Origin: CAZDDA01 sp964568045
GTDB lineage: Bacteria; Bipolaricaulota; Bipolaricaulia; UBA7950; UBA9294
NCBI GenBank assembly: GCA_964568045.1
Contig: CAZMOL010000021.1
Coordinates: 1 to 21,216, forward strand
Direction of reading: 5' to 3'
DNA length: 21,216 bases
Shown here: positions 1 to 7,811 of the stretch, one piece after another
How positions within the stretch are numbered: the first letter of the stretch is position 1
Layout of the letters: every line of letters begins with the position of its first letter
Program-made: the position numbers and the translations under genes
Notes under the pieces: generated by a model
What the model was told of the DNA's origin: nothing
Seen by the model: only the letters and a program-made list of their open reading frames with translations
Database searches by the model: none

Positions 1-92
1 CGGCGTGGCTGGACGGCGTACAACTGCTGGACGAAGGGAAAGTGGTGCATCCAGAACTTGTCGAGCTTGCTCAAAAATTGGGCAAGGGTTGA
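1..92 (+). CDS. 3' end of an unidentified gene (partial)
   Basis: An open frame enters from the left edge (first full codon at 3) and ends at a TGA at 90-92. It gives a 29-residue C-terminus that begins AWLDGVQLLDEGKVVHPEL and ends in KLGKG. The composition is that of an ordinary soluble protein tail (amphipathic Leu/Glu/Lys helix). The other two forward frames read as Arg/Cys-rich, non-protein-like sequence. The start lies outside the window. The family cannot be named from so short a piece. It points the same way as the ABC importer operon that begins about 240 bases later, so it could be an upstream member of that functional group, but nothing in the residues proves this. Confidence 0.45.
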   Translation, partial: AWLDGVQLLDEGKVVHPELVELAQKLGKG

Positions 93-330
93 GAAGGAAA
101 CAAGGGCTTTTGCAGAACACTAAAGACGAAGACGCGGTTAGGAAACTCGGACAATCCAGCAAGGCCAGTAGATACAAGGCGTGCTGAGTCAATAACTGTA
201 GGGACAAGGAGTCAATTGAGTTGAACCTTAACGCCTACTCCACATCCAAGGGGGTGATGACCTGACTTATTTGGAAAGTGGGAAGACAGCTCGAACAAGG
301 CAGAGACGAAAAACCAGGGAGGGATAAACA

Positions 331-1941
331 ATGAGAACAAAGGCAAGATTCTTGTGCCTCGCGGTTGTGATAAGCGGGTTGCTATTCGGTTTAACCACAA
401 CCGGATTAGCACAGGGAAATTCTATTTTAAGAATCGGATTCTCTTGGACAACGTTTATTGATCCGGCGGTTGCATCGGACTTCTCAAGCTCCTCAGCGGT
501 CATTAACTTGTATGACTCATTGGTCTACCCCACGCCTGAAGGCGACGTTGTACCACATGCAGCTGAGAGTTGGGAAATATCCACCGACAACCTCACGTAC
601 ACCTTCAAGTTAAGGAAAGGCATCAAGTTTCATGACGGCAGCGAGCTGACAGCCGAAGACGTCAAATTCACGATGGACAGGCTTCTAGAGATCGGTGAAG
701 GATACGCTTATCTCTACCGAGGCAAGGTTGACAGCGCGAAGGTGCTTGACAAGTATACTGTTCAGCTAGTCCTGAAGCAGCCCTATGGCCCTTTTCTCGC
801 TTCGCTGATCAGGTTCTACCTGATGAACGAGGACGTGGTCATGGCCAACACCAAACCTGGCCCCTATGGTGATTTTGGAGACTACGGGAAGGAATACCTG
901 CTCAGCCACGACGCGGGATCAGGGGCCTACATGGTGAAGGAGTTTCCGTTTGAGGAATATCTGCTAATGGAGAGGTTCCCCGAGTACTGGGGAGAGGTTG
1001 CTCCAAACGCGGCTGATGAGGTCAAGTTCTTGCGCTCTCCAGACCCAGTCACAATCGTGACGATGATAACCAGAAGGGAGCTTGAGATCACGGATGCCTG
1101 GCAGCCCGAAGAGTCCTACCAATCGATGGCCAGGATAGAGGGAGTTGACATCGCCCAGTGGGTGAATGGCAACGTCTACTACCTCATGCTTAACAACAAG
1201 AGACCGCCGACCGATGACATTCACTTCAGGAAAGCCCTCTCCTGGGTGTTGGACTACGACCAGATCATCACTACCATCTTCCCCGAGACAACGCAGGCAC
1301 ACGGGCCTGTTGCACATGTAACTGGCGGCTATAAGGAAGGCCTTTTCCAGTACCACCAAAACCTCGACAAGGCAAGAGAGGAACTCCAGAAGTCCAAGTA
1401 CTACGATCAACTTGATGAAGCAACAGTCATTTTCGCCATCAATGTCGACGTCCCGGCCCTGGAAAAAGTGGGACTCTTGTTCCAGGCGAATGCGAACGAA
1501 ATCGGCGTCAACGTCGAACTGGTCAAGATGCCCTGGGGAAAGATCGTCGAAGTTGTAGCAGACCCGGACGAGAATCCTCATGTTATGCCAATCAACGTTG
1601 CCCCCCACTATCCTGAAGCGGGATCGATGATCGAATCCAAGTATCACTCGAAGACCGCCGGTACGTGGGAACAGGCTGAGTGGGTTGACAGCCACGTATT
1701 CGACCAGTTGATCAATGATGCGTTGGCAACAGTGGATATAGAGGAAAGATACAGGAAATATGGGCTGATTCAGGAAATAGCAGTGGAACTTGCTCCTACA
1801 ATTTTCCTGTTTGAGCTGTTCGAGAAACACGCCTATCAGGCAGCATACGTCGAGTGGCCACAGCTTGAAAAGCCTATTCCTGTCATGGGATACAATAACG
1901 ATTGTCGCTTCATCGAAGTATTCCCCGACCGAATACCGTAG
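331..1941 (+). CDS. ABC transporter substrate-binding protein, family 5 (peptide/nickel class)
   Basis: Extracytoplasmic solute receptor of a DppA/OppA-type importer, 536 aa, the usual length for the family. The N-terminus is a classic Sec signal peptide: positive MRTKAR, a hydrophobic core to about residue 22, and a likely cleavage after Ala27 (GLA-QG). There is no lipobox Cys at the cleavage site, so it is probably free in the periplasm rather than lipidated. The body carries family-5 hallmarks: the segment around YDSLVYPTPEGDVVPHAAESW, then LTYTFKLRKGIKFHDGSELTAEDVKFTMDR (about residues 88-118), and the RKALSWVLDYDQI region near residue 300. The ATG is preceded by AGGGAGGG at 316-323 with good spacing. 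It is the first gene of the operon with the two permeases and two ATPases. The substrate (di/oligopeptide, nickel complex, sugar oligomer or other) cannot be read from sequence. Confidence 0.93.
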   Translation: MRTKARFLCLAVVISGLLFGLTTTGLAQGNSILRIGFSWTTFIDPAVASDFSSSSAVINLYDSLVYPTPEGDVVPHAAESWEISTDNLTYTFKLRKGIKFHDGSELTAEDVKFTMDRLLEIGEGYAYLYRGKVDSAKVLDKYTVQLVLKQPYGPFLASLIRFYLMNEDVVMANTKPGPYGDFGDYGKEYLLSHDAGSGAYMVKEFPFEEYLLMERFPEYWGEVAPNAADEVKFLRSPDPVTIVTMITRRELEITDAWQPEESYQSMARIEGVDIAQWVNGNVYYLMLNNKRPPTDDIHFRKALSWVLDYDQIITTIFPETTQAHGPVAHVTGGYKEGLFQYHQNLDKAREELQKSKYYDQLDEATVIFAINVDVPALEKVGLLFQANANEIGVNVELVKMPWGKIVEVVADPDENPHVMPINVAPHYPEAGSMIESKYHSKTAGTWEQAEWVDSHVFDQLINDALATVDIEERYRKYGLIQEIAVELAPTIFLFELFEKHAYQAAYVEWPQLEKPIPVMGYNNDCRFIEVFPDRIP

Positions 1942-1988
1942 TGGTACCAATGTGAAGGAAGTTGAGGGCAATCCGGGAAAACTCTACT

Positions 1989-2019
1989 GGGGCGGGAGAG
2001 GGGTACACGCTCCCGCCCC
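1989..2019 (+). promoter_or_regulatory. GC-rich hairpin between binding-protein and permease genes
   Basis: A perfect 10-bp stem: GGGGCGGGAG (1989-1998) pairs with CTCCCGCCCC (2010-2019) across an 11-nt loop. It lies 47 nt after the binding-protein stop and 21 nt before the permease ATG. No U-run follows, so it is not a standard intrinsic terminator. Such hairpins in importer operons often protect the upstream mRNA or partly attenuate transcription, giving more receptor than permease; that role here is inference. A second, mutually exclusive 7-bp stem (1997-2003 with 2016-2022) shares the same 3' arm. Confidence 0.6.
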
Positions 2020-2040
2020 TCTGTGATCAAAGGGTGATTC

Positions 2041-3072
2041 ATGGCGTTCTCAACCTATCTTGTGCGACGATTAGCACAGTCGCTCGTGATCTTGGTGGGA
2101 CTCTCGATCCTTATCTTCTTCATTGCGCGAGTGATGCCGGGTGATCCTGCTCGATTGGCGCTAGGACCGCGAGCTCCTGCGGATGTGGTACAGAGGTGGC
2201 GGGAATGGATGCATCTGGATGAACCACTCTATGTTCAGTACTACTACTGGCTCGTAGACACTCTTCATGGCAGCTTCGGCCAATCGCTGTACACTCGTCG
2301 CGACGTTGCCATCGATGTGAAAACATTCCTTCCGGCCACGATGGAGCTCGTCCTGTTTTCTGGTCTGATCATGGGCGTTTTTGGTGTATTACTTGGCGCC
2401 ATCTCGGCCCGATATCACGATACGTGGATTGATAACGTCCTTCGTGTCGGAACCTATGTGGGGGTAGCCACACCAGCCTTTGTATTTGCGATATTCTTTC
2501 TCTTGCTCTTCGGATATCTATTTAAGATCCTTCCCACATTGGGACGGCTTGAAAGCACGATAACATCTCCTCCTGTAATGACGGGCATGATTACGATCGA
2601 CAGTCTCATTACAGGAAACTTCGTTGCTTTTCTTGATGCATTGAAGCACCTCTTGATGCCCGCGACGGCGTTGGCTCTGGGGCCCTTGGCGCAAGAGATC
2701 CGCATTACGAGGTCGAGCATGACCGATAATATGTTGAAGCCCTATATTGCGGTTGAGAAGGTTCAAGGCATTCCGGACAGAGTGATCAATCTCAAGTATC
2801 TTCTTAAGCCGTCGCTCATCCCGACGGTCTCAATCATGGGGCTGGATTTCGCGGCTTTGCTCGGCAATGCGTTTCTTGTCGAAGGCGTCTTCGGCTGGCC
2901 AGGGCTATCTCGATACGGAATTCAGGCAATGATACAAAAGGATCTCAATGCCATTACTGCAGTTGTGTTAGTGATTGGCGTCATCTTCATAACGGTCAAC
3001 ATCATCGTCGACATTGTCGTTGCCTATCTCGACCCTCGAATTCGCTTGCGGGGAAGGAGTGGGATGTCTTGA
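2041..3072 (+). CDS. ABC transporter permease, DppB/OppB type
   Basis: First membrane subunit of the importer, 343 aa. The N-terminus YLVRRLAQSLVILVGLSILI followed by FFIARVMPGDPAR is the standard DppB start: a first membrane helix, then the conserved PGDP motif at about 33-36. Next come the periplasmic loop with the HLDEPLYVQYYYWL pattern and five further membrane segments. The cytoplasmic EAA-type loop that docks on the ATPases is near residues 235-262 (IAVEKVQGIPDRVINLKYLL), followed by GLDFAALLGNAFLVEGVFGWPG, which is diagnostic of the family. The ATG has only a weak AGGG site (2031-2034). The stop overlaps the start of the next permease by 4 nt, implying coupled translation. Confidence 0.93.
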   Translation: MAFSTYLVRRLAQSLVILVGLSILIFFIARVMPGDPARLALGPRAPADVVQRWREWMHLDEPLYVQYYYWLVDTLHGSFGQSLYTRRDVAIDVKTFLPATMELVLFSGLIMGVFGVLLGAISARYHDTWIDNVLRVGTYVGVATPAFVFAIFFLLLFGYLFKILPTLGRLESTITSPPVMTGMITIDSLITGNFVAFLDALKHLLMPATALALGPLAQEIRITRSSMTDNMLKPYIAVEKVQGIPDRVINLKYLLKPSLIPTVSIMGLDFAALLGNAFLVEGVFGWPGLSRYGIQAMIQKDLNAITAVVLVIGVIFITVNIIVDIVVAYLDPRIRLRGRSGMS

Positions 3073-3962
3073 GCATGGAAGAGAATGAATACAGAGGCTT
3101 CCTTGCAAGAAACCGAGAAAAGATTGGAAAAGGGTGGCACAAATTCTCGCGGAATCCTCTTTCCATTATGGGTTTGACTGCGGTACTTTTGATTATCTTC
3201 CTCGCCGTATTTGCTCCCTACATTGCTCCGTATCCCAAGCATGCTGGCAAATTTGTGGACTTCGCGGAGGCCAGTCAACCGCCCAGTTGGAAGCATCCTT
3301 TCGGAACAGACGTAGTTGGCAGGGACGTTTTGAGCCGAATATTGTTCGGGTATAGGTTTTCATTGGTGATGGCTGTGATTGTCTTGGCCCTTGTTGTACC
3401 TCCAGGAGTTGTTCTGGGTTTGATTGCTGGATACTTGAAAGGAAAGTGGATCGATACGGTAATCATGCGCATTACTGACATTTTCCTTTCCATTCCGCCT
3501 TTGGTGCTGGCACTTGCCATCGCCTCAGTGTTGACTCCGAATCTATTCAATTCTATGATTGCTGTCTCGTTGATGTGGTGGCCTTGGTACTGCCGGCTGG
3601 TCTATGGCATCACGTCGTCCTTGCGGAATGAATTCTTTGTGCAGGCGGCCGATGTAATCGGAGCAGGAAAAGGTCACATCCTTCTGCGTGAGATTCTTCC
3701 CAATTGCATTTCCCCAATCTTTACCAAAATGAGCTTGGACGTAGGTTGGGTCATCTTGCTCGGTGCCGCGTTGAGCTTTGTTGGTCTCGGTGTTCAGCCC
3801 CCCAAGCCTGGGCTAGGTACGATGGTCGCCGATGGAATGAAGTACTTGCCAGACCAGTGGTGGACAGCGGTCTTCCCAGCCATTGCGATCCTAATCGTCG
3901 TGTTGGCCTTCAATCTCCTTGGAGATGGACTACGGGATTTGCTCACCGCAGAAGAGGTGTAA
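3069..3962 (+). CDS. ABC transporter permease, DppC/OppC type
   Basis: Second membrane subunit, 297 aa. It has the short cytoplasmic N-terminus with FSRNPLSIMGL, a first membrane helix, and the HPFGTDVVGRDVLSR motif (about 76-90) that marks DppC/OppC proteins. The EAA loop is near residues 195-215 (QAADVIGAGKGHILLREILP), followed by ALSFVGLGVQPP. The chosen start is TTG at 3069, overlapping the previous stop, because AGGAG (3055-3059) sits at ideal distance from it. An in-frame ATG at 3075 (two codons later) is an alternative but is about 15 nt from that site. It forms the heterodimeric channel with the preceding permease. Confidence 0.92.
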   Translation: MSMEENEYRGFLARNREKIGKGWHKFSRNPLSIMGLTAVLLIIFLAVFAPYIAPYPKHAGKFVDFAEASQPPSWKHPFGTDVVGRDVLSRILFGYRFSLVMAVIVLALVVPPGVVLGLIAGYLKGKWIDTVIMRITDIFLSIPPLVLALAIASVLTPNLFNSMIAVSLMWWPWYCRLVYGITSSLRNEFFVQAADVIGAGKGHILLREILPNCISPIFTKMSLDVGWVILLGAALSFVGLGVQPPKPGLGTMVADGMKYLPDQWWTAVFPAIAILIVVLAFNLLGDGLRDLLTAEEV

Positions 3963-3968
3963 CTGCTG

Positions 3969-4946
3969 ATGCCCTGCCCCATTCTCGAAGTAAGAGATCT
4001 GAGGATAGACTTTGACATGTATGAGGGAACCTTCAAGGTCCTTGATGGCTGTAGCCTCGTTGTGGCAAAAGGCGAGAAAGTAGGGATCGTAGGTGAAACA
4101 GGATGTGGAAAGTCAATTACAATGCAGGCTGTACTGGGGATATTGCCCATGCCTCCTGGGAGAATTTCGAGTGGGGAGATGTGCTTTCTAGGGGAGAATC
4201 TCCTAACCGTTACTCCCAAAGCGCTGAAAAACATCCGGAGCAGAATATCGCTCATCCCCCAAGACCCGTCTGCATCTCTTAATCCTGTTTTCAAGGTTGG
4301 AACTCAACTTGCGGATGTCATCAAGCATTCCGCGAGTTCAAGAGGACAGACCGCAGATGCGAAAAAGAGGAGGAATCTTGCCCTAAATGCCCTCAACGAA
4401 GTTGGGTTGCCTGATCCTGAGCGGAATATGAATAGCTATCCCATTCAGCTAAGTGGGGGAATGCAGCAACGAATCTTGATCGCAATGGCTCTGGTTACCG
4501 AGCCAGAACTCCTCATTGCAGACGAACCGAGTACAGCGTTGGATGTCACGATTCAGGACCAAATCTTGCGTCTGATGAAGGAACTCGTTGACAAAAGACA
4601 ATTGACGATTGTCATCATAACCCACAATCTAGGAGTCGTCAGAGAATTGACAGATAGAACCTACGTGATGTATGCGGGGCAGCTAGCAGAGGTCGCTCGT
4701 ACGAAGCACCTCTTCTCCGAACGCAAGCATCCATACACTCAAGGATTGATTAAGTCGGTACCAAAATTAACAGGTGGGGGCATATCGCCAGGCATTGAGG
4801 GCATGATTCCTGACTACAGCGATCCACCCAAGGGGTGTAGATTCCGACCGAGATGCAAGTACGCGATGGCGATCTGTGAAGAGAAGCCCCCGGACTTTGT
4901 GATAGAAGAGGAGCACAAAGTCGCTTGTTTTCTTTACCGACAATGA
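3969..4946 (+). CDS. ABC transporter ATP-binding protein, DppD/OppD type
   Basis: One of two ATPases energising the importer, 325 aa. Walker A GETGCGKS is at 42-49, the Q-loop IPQDP near 96-100, signature LSGGMQQR at 161-168, Walker B LLIADEP at 181-187, and the switch His in ITHN follows. The C-terminal peptide-importer extension is present, with the Cys-containing segment GCRFRPRCKYAMAIC and a later Cys in VACFLY. In this subfamily that Cys pattern often binds an Fe-S cluster; the cluster itself is inferred from the family. Every catalytic motif is intact. The gene starts 6 nt after the permease stop and ends in an ATGA overlap with the second ATPase. Confidence 0.94.
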   Translation: MPCPILEVRDLRIDFDMYEGTFKVLDGCSLVVAKGEKVGIVGETGCGKSITMQAVLGILPMPPGRISSGEMCFLGENLLTVTPKALKNIRSRISLIPQDPSASLNPVFKVGTQLADVIKHSASSRGQTADAKKRRNLALNALNEVGLPDPERNMNSYPIQLSGGMQQRILIAMALVTEPELLIADEPSTALDVTIQDQILRLMKELVDKRQLTIVIITHNLGVVRELTDRTYVMYAGQLAEVARTKHLFSERKHPYTQGLIKSVPKLTGGGISPGIEGMIPDYSDPPKGCRFRPRCKYAMAICEEKPPDFVIEEEHKVACFLYRQ

Positions 4947-5938
4947 CAGACCTAGGCGAGGCCATGCTTGTCTTGGAACAGGTGAAAAAATACTTTTCTC
5001 TTCCAAGAGGGACATTTCAGCGGAAGGGTGGCTATGTCAAAGCGGTAGACGGAGTAACTTTCTCTATCCACCGGGAGGACATCCTCGGTCTTGTGGGCGA
5101 ATCCGGTTCGGGGAAGTCCACCCTCGGCTATACATTGGTGCGGATATACAGGCCCACAGCTGGAAAAATCTCATTCTTGGGAAAAGACATTACTAGAATA
5201 AATAGGGGGGAACTGAAGGGATTCAAGAAGAAAATGCAAATTGTCTTTCAGGACCCGGGCTCTTCGCTGAACCCAAGAAGGACCATCGAACAGACCCTCG
5301 AACTCCCGTTGAGAGTACATGGCATCGATGGGGGAAAGGAGAGAAGAAGCAGAATAAGAGAATTGCTTTCTGTAGTTGGATTACCTGGTGTCTACATGCA
5401 GAAGTATCCGTCTGCTTTGAGCGGCGGACAAAAACAGAGAGTGGCAATTGCACGTGCGTTAGCAACTGAGCCGTCTTTTCTCATCTTGGATGAGCCGACC
5501 TCCGCGTTGGACGTGTCAGTGCAAGGGAAGATCATCTCTCTGTTGCTAGCTCTTCACAACGAGTTTAATCTTCCGTACCTTTTCATCACCCACGATCTGA
5601 GTCTGATGCGGAATGTGGCCACAAGAGTCGCGATTATGTACCTTGGTAAGATCTGCGAAATGGCTCCGACAGCTGAGTTCTTTGCAGAACCTCTTCATCC
5701 CTATACCCAGATGTTGCTTTCCTCCATACCAGTGGTGACAGACGAAGAAGAAGCATTGAAGCCCAAGAAAGTGACATCAACGGGAGAAGTGCCTAGTCCT
5801 GTGAATGTTCCTCCTGGCTGTAGCTTTCACCCACGCTGTCCGGCCAGGATGGACATATGTTCTCAAATTGACCCAATGATGACTGCAGAGACAGATGCGC
5901 ATCATGTCCGGTGTCACTTATACCCGGGAAGGGACTAG
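4943..5938 (+). CDS. ABC transporter ATP-binding protein, DppF/OppF type
   Basis: Second ATPase of the importer, 331 aa from the chosen start. Walker A GESGSGKS is at 52-59, the Q-loop VFQDPGSSLNP near 101-111, signature LSGGQKQR at 159-166, Walker B LILDEP at 180-185 followed by TSALDVSVQ, and the switch His in FITHD. The C-terminal peptide-importer domain has PPGCSFHPRCPARMDIC, the Cys cluster typical of DppF/OppF. The start at 4943 is preferred because its ATG overlaps the upstream TGA (ATGA), a coupling arrangement. A TTG at 4925 would add six residues, and an ATG at 4964 (with GGCGAGG just before it) would remove seven. It is the last gene of the operon. Confidence 0.93.
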   Translation: MTDLGEAMLVLEQVKKYFSLPRGTFQRKGGYVKAVDGVTFSIHREDILGLVGESGSGKSTLGYTLVRIYRPTAGKISFLGKDITRINRGELKGFKKKMQIVFQDPGSSLNPRRTIEQTLELPLRVHGIDGGKERRSRIRELLSVVGLPGVYMQKYPSALSGGQKQRVAIARALATEPSFLILDEPTSALDVSVQGKIISLLLALHNEFNLPYLFITHDLSLMRNVATRVAIMYLGKICEMAPTAEFFAEPLHPYTQMLLSSIPVVTDEEEALKPKKVTSTGEVPSPVNVPPGCSFHPRCPARMDICSQIDPMMTAETDAHHVRCHLYPGRD

Positions 5939-5948
5939 TGGATTCTTG

Positions 5949-6022
5949 TTCGTTAGTTCTTTAAGTGGACCTGAGAGATAGCCGCTGGGTTTCGTGACTT
6001 ACGAAGCTGACTAACTAACGAA
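5949..6022. repeat. 10-bp inverted repeat between convergent genes
   Basis: TTCGTTAGTT (5949-5958) and AACTAACGAA (6013-6022) are perfect reverse complements separated by 54 nt. They lie between the end of the ATPase gene and the 3' end of the facing DapA-family gene; the right arm overlaps that gene's stop codon. ACGAAGCT also occurs twice directly (6001-6008 and 6019-6026). The arms could close a long-loop 3' structure serving both convergent transcripts, but there is no GC-rich stem or U-run, so a terminator role is only a possibility. Confidence 0.4.
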
Positions 6023-6893
6023 GCTTTCCCAATCCGCGCAGGCTTTCTTTCAACGCTGCGGTGACTACTGTCGGTGCCTCTTCGACGGGCAGTCGCGACG
6101 GCCCGACATCGTGCCCGAGCAGCCTGACCGCTTGCTTGATGGCGTCTGGGTGTAGCTCCATTGCGTTGATGAACGGCAGAATTCTGTAGTGCATATCCCG
6201 TGCCTTCTCCAGATCCCCCGTTTGGAAGAGATCGTAGATGGCGACTACTTCTTCAGGAATTGCGTTTGCAGCTGTGGCGATAATGCCGTGGAGGCCCAAC
6301 GAGAGCGCCGGTAGGAGTTTACTCGCCCATCCGGCGAACACGGTGATCTTCCCTGCGGTCAGGCGGAAGATCTCCGCGGGGTGATCCAGGTTCTGATGCG
6401 AATCCTTGATCCCAGCGATGAGGCCTTCGTTACCAAGCCGCGCGACAAGCTGGGGAGAGATGCTATAACCCATCGCATCCGGCCAGTTGTAGACGAACAG
6501 GGGAATGGAAACGGCTTCACCGATTCGCTTGTAGTGCTCGTACAATCCGTCTTCGGTCGGTCGGGGATAATGAGGCAGAGAAACGATTACCGCATCGGCC
6601 CCCGCTTTTTCCGCGGATTGGGACAACTCAATGGCGATACGGGTGCTGTTGTGGCCAGTGCCAGCCAACAGCGGCACTTGCCCATCGACCGCCTCGACGC
6701 CAGCCGCGATCAGCTCTTTTCGTTCCTGCAGCGAGAGCAGCGTGTATTCCCCCGTGCTTCCGGCAACGAAGATGCCGTGGACGCCCTTGCCAACCAGATG
6801 GCGGATGAACGCCTTTGTCTTGTCAAGATTGAGGCTCCTGTCAACATCAAACGCGGTTACTACTGGTGGAATTACACCTTTGAACTTGCTCAT
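6015..6893 (-). CDS. DapA/NanA-family class I aldolase-lyase, specificity unknown
   Basis: Pyruvate-type Schiff-base TIM-barrel enzyme of the dihydrodipicolinate synthase/N-acetylneuraminate lyase family, 292 aa, full length. The substrate-activating loop GSTGEY is at 45-50, the catalytic Tyr135 is in YNWP, and the Schiff-base Lys163 is in GIKDSHQN. The Arg that true dihydrodipicolinate synthases use to hold aspartate semialdehyde (E. coli Arg138, two residues after the Pro of YNxP) is replaced by Ala140. This suggests it is not the lysine-pathway enzyme but a paralog that splits or forms a 2-keto acid; that is inference from one position. It faces the ABC importer operon convergently and has its own promoter candidate at 6980-7008. 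AGGTG lies about 10 nt upstream of the ATG. Confidence 0.88.
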   Translation of the reverse strand: MSKFKGVIPPVVTAFDVDRSLNLDKTKAFIRHLVGKGVHGIFVAGSTGEYTLLSLQERKELIAAGVEAVDGQVPLLAGTGHNSTRIAIELSQSAEKAGADAVIVSLPHYPRPTEDGLYEHYKRIGEAVSIPLFVYNWPDAMGYSISPQLVARLGNEGLIAGIKDSHQNLDHPAEIFRLTAGKITVFAGWASKLLPALSLGLHGIIATAANAIPEEVVAIYDLFQTGDLEKARDMHYRILPFINAMELHPDAIKQAVRLLGHDVGPSRLPVEEAPTVVTAALKESLRGLGKLR

Positions 6894-6979
6894 GGAAGCA
6901 TCACACCTTATTCAGCGGGCAGTACGCCTGATTTCACCGTACCCCGAACCCTCTTGGTCACGTTTGAACTCGGTGTCAA

Positions 6980-7008
6980 AACATAGACCACGACCCCGAA
7001 AGAGTCAA
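6980..7008 (-). promoter_or_regulatory. Candidate sigma-70 promoter for the DapA-family gene
   Basis: On the minus strand TTGACT (7003-7008; five of six matches to the -35 consensus) is followed, after exactly 17 nt, by TATGTT (6980-6985; four of six to the -10). Transcription would start near 6973, leaving a leader of about 80 nt before the ATG at 6893. It lies between tRNA-Arg and the gene, so the gene need not depend on read-through from rnc-tRNA. Confidence 0.5.
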
Positions 7009-7037
7009 GCAGGAGGTCGTCTGAATGAGGAGCTATC

Positions 7038-7114
7038 TGGTACGCCCGAGAGGACTCGAACCTCCGGCCTGCGGTTTAGGAAACCGCTGCTCTATCCAAC
7101 TGAGCTACGGGCGC
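7038..7114 (-). tRNA. tRNA-Arg (anticodon CCU)
   Basis: A full cloverleaf reads on the minus strand from 7114 to 7041, with CCA encoded at 7040-7038. Acceptor stem GCGCCCG pairs with CGGGCGU (one G-U at the end). The D-arm is GCUC/GAGC with AGUUGGAUA in the loop. Anticodon stem GCGGU/ACCGC encloses UUCCUAA, giving anticodon CCU, which decodes AGG arginine. The T-arm has the UUCGAGU loop. Only 4 nt separate its 5' end from the rnc stop codon, so it is probably transcribed with rnc and released by RNase P. Confidence 0.97.
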
Positions 7115-7118
7115 GTGT

Positions 7119-7811
7119 TTAGAATTCCTCCAGCATCAAGTATAGCTGTTTTGCTGCCGCTTGTTCGGCCTCCTTTTTGCTGCGGCCACGGCCGACTCCA
7201 CGATGTCCAGCCACAGAGACGGTGACCACGAACTCCTTGCGGTGTTCCCTGCCAGTTTCTTCAGTGATGGAGTACGCCGGTCGGCAGTCAAACAGGCGTT
7301 GTGCGGTTTCCTGTAATAGGCTCTTGTAGTCACCGGTTGCTGACTGTTCGGCCAAGAACCGCTCGATGTCCTCCTTCAGATGTCGAAGGATGAACTTCGC
7401 CGAGTACGGATAACCACGATTGAGGAAAATCACCGCGATCAAGGCCTCAAAGGCGTTTCCCAGATTGGAGGTGCGTTTGCGGCCGTCGTTTGCCTCCTCT
7501 CCCTTCCCCAGACGGAGGTAGGCGGCCAGCCCCAGCTTTTCCGCCTTCTCAGACAGGATGGGCCGACTAACGGCGACCGATTTTGCCTTGGTGAGGCGCC
7601 CCTCGTCTGCATCCGGATACTGCTTATACAGGTAGTCTGTCACGGCAAGGTCGATCACCGCATCGCCCAAGAACTCCAGGCGCTCGTTCGATCCCCGCGG
7701 ATCTCCCCGTTCGTTTACGTATGAGCTGTGCAGAAACGCTTGTTCCAGTATATCTGGAGCGATCTTTAGACGGAGCTTGCTTGCCAGCTCTTCGATAGGT
7801 CTTTCCTTCAT
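7119..7811 (-). CDS. rnc: Ribonuclease III
   Basis: Double-stranded-RNA endonuclease for rRNA and mRNA processing, 230 aa, normal length. The catalytic domain spans about 1-150 with the family signature NERLEFLGD at 42-50 (Glu43, Glu46 and Asp50 correspond to E. coli Glu38, Glu41 and Asp45), Glu70 in DADEGRL, and Glu122 in the second metal-binding helix. The double-stranded-RNA-binding domain is about 161-229, with the DYKSLLQE start and the KKEAEQAAAKQLY end. The residue matching E. coli Asp114, three before the catalytic Glu, is Asn119 here (codon at 7455-7457). tRNA-Arg follows 4 nt downstream on the same strand. The rest of the protein is well conserved, so activity is expected, but the substitution is worth checking. 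Confidence 0.95.
   Translation of the reverse strand: MKERPIEELASKLRLKIAPDILEQAFLHSSYVNERGDPRGSNERLEFLGDAVIDLAVTDYLYKQYPDADEGRLTKAKSVAVSRPILSEKAEKLGLAAYLRLGKGEEANDGRKRTSNLGNAFEALIAVIFLNRGYPYSAKFILRHLKEDIERFLAEQSATGDYKSLLQETAQRLFDCRPAYSITEETGREHRKEFVVTVSVAGHRGVGRGRSKKEAEQAAAKQLYLMLEEF

Noticed and set aside
964..1971. 335-codon open frame on the minus strand
   Set aside because: It lies wholly opposite the well-supported substrate-binding protein gene and its translation has no family motif or ribosome site; it is a shadow of that gene's codon use.
6381..6986. 201-codon plus-strand frame across the DapA-family gene and its promoter
   Set aside because: Antisense to a gene with intact catalytic motifs; the translation is not protein-like.
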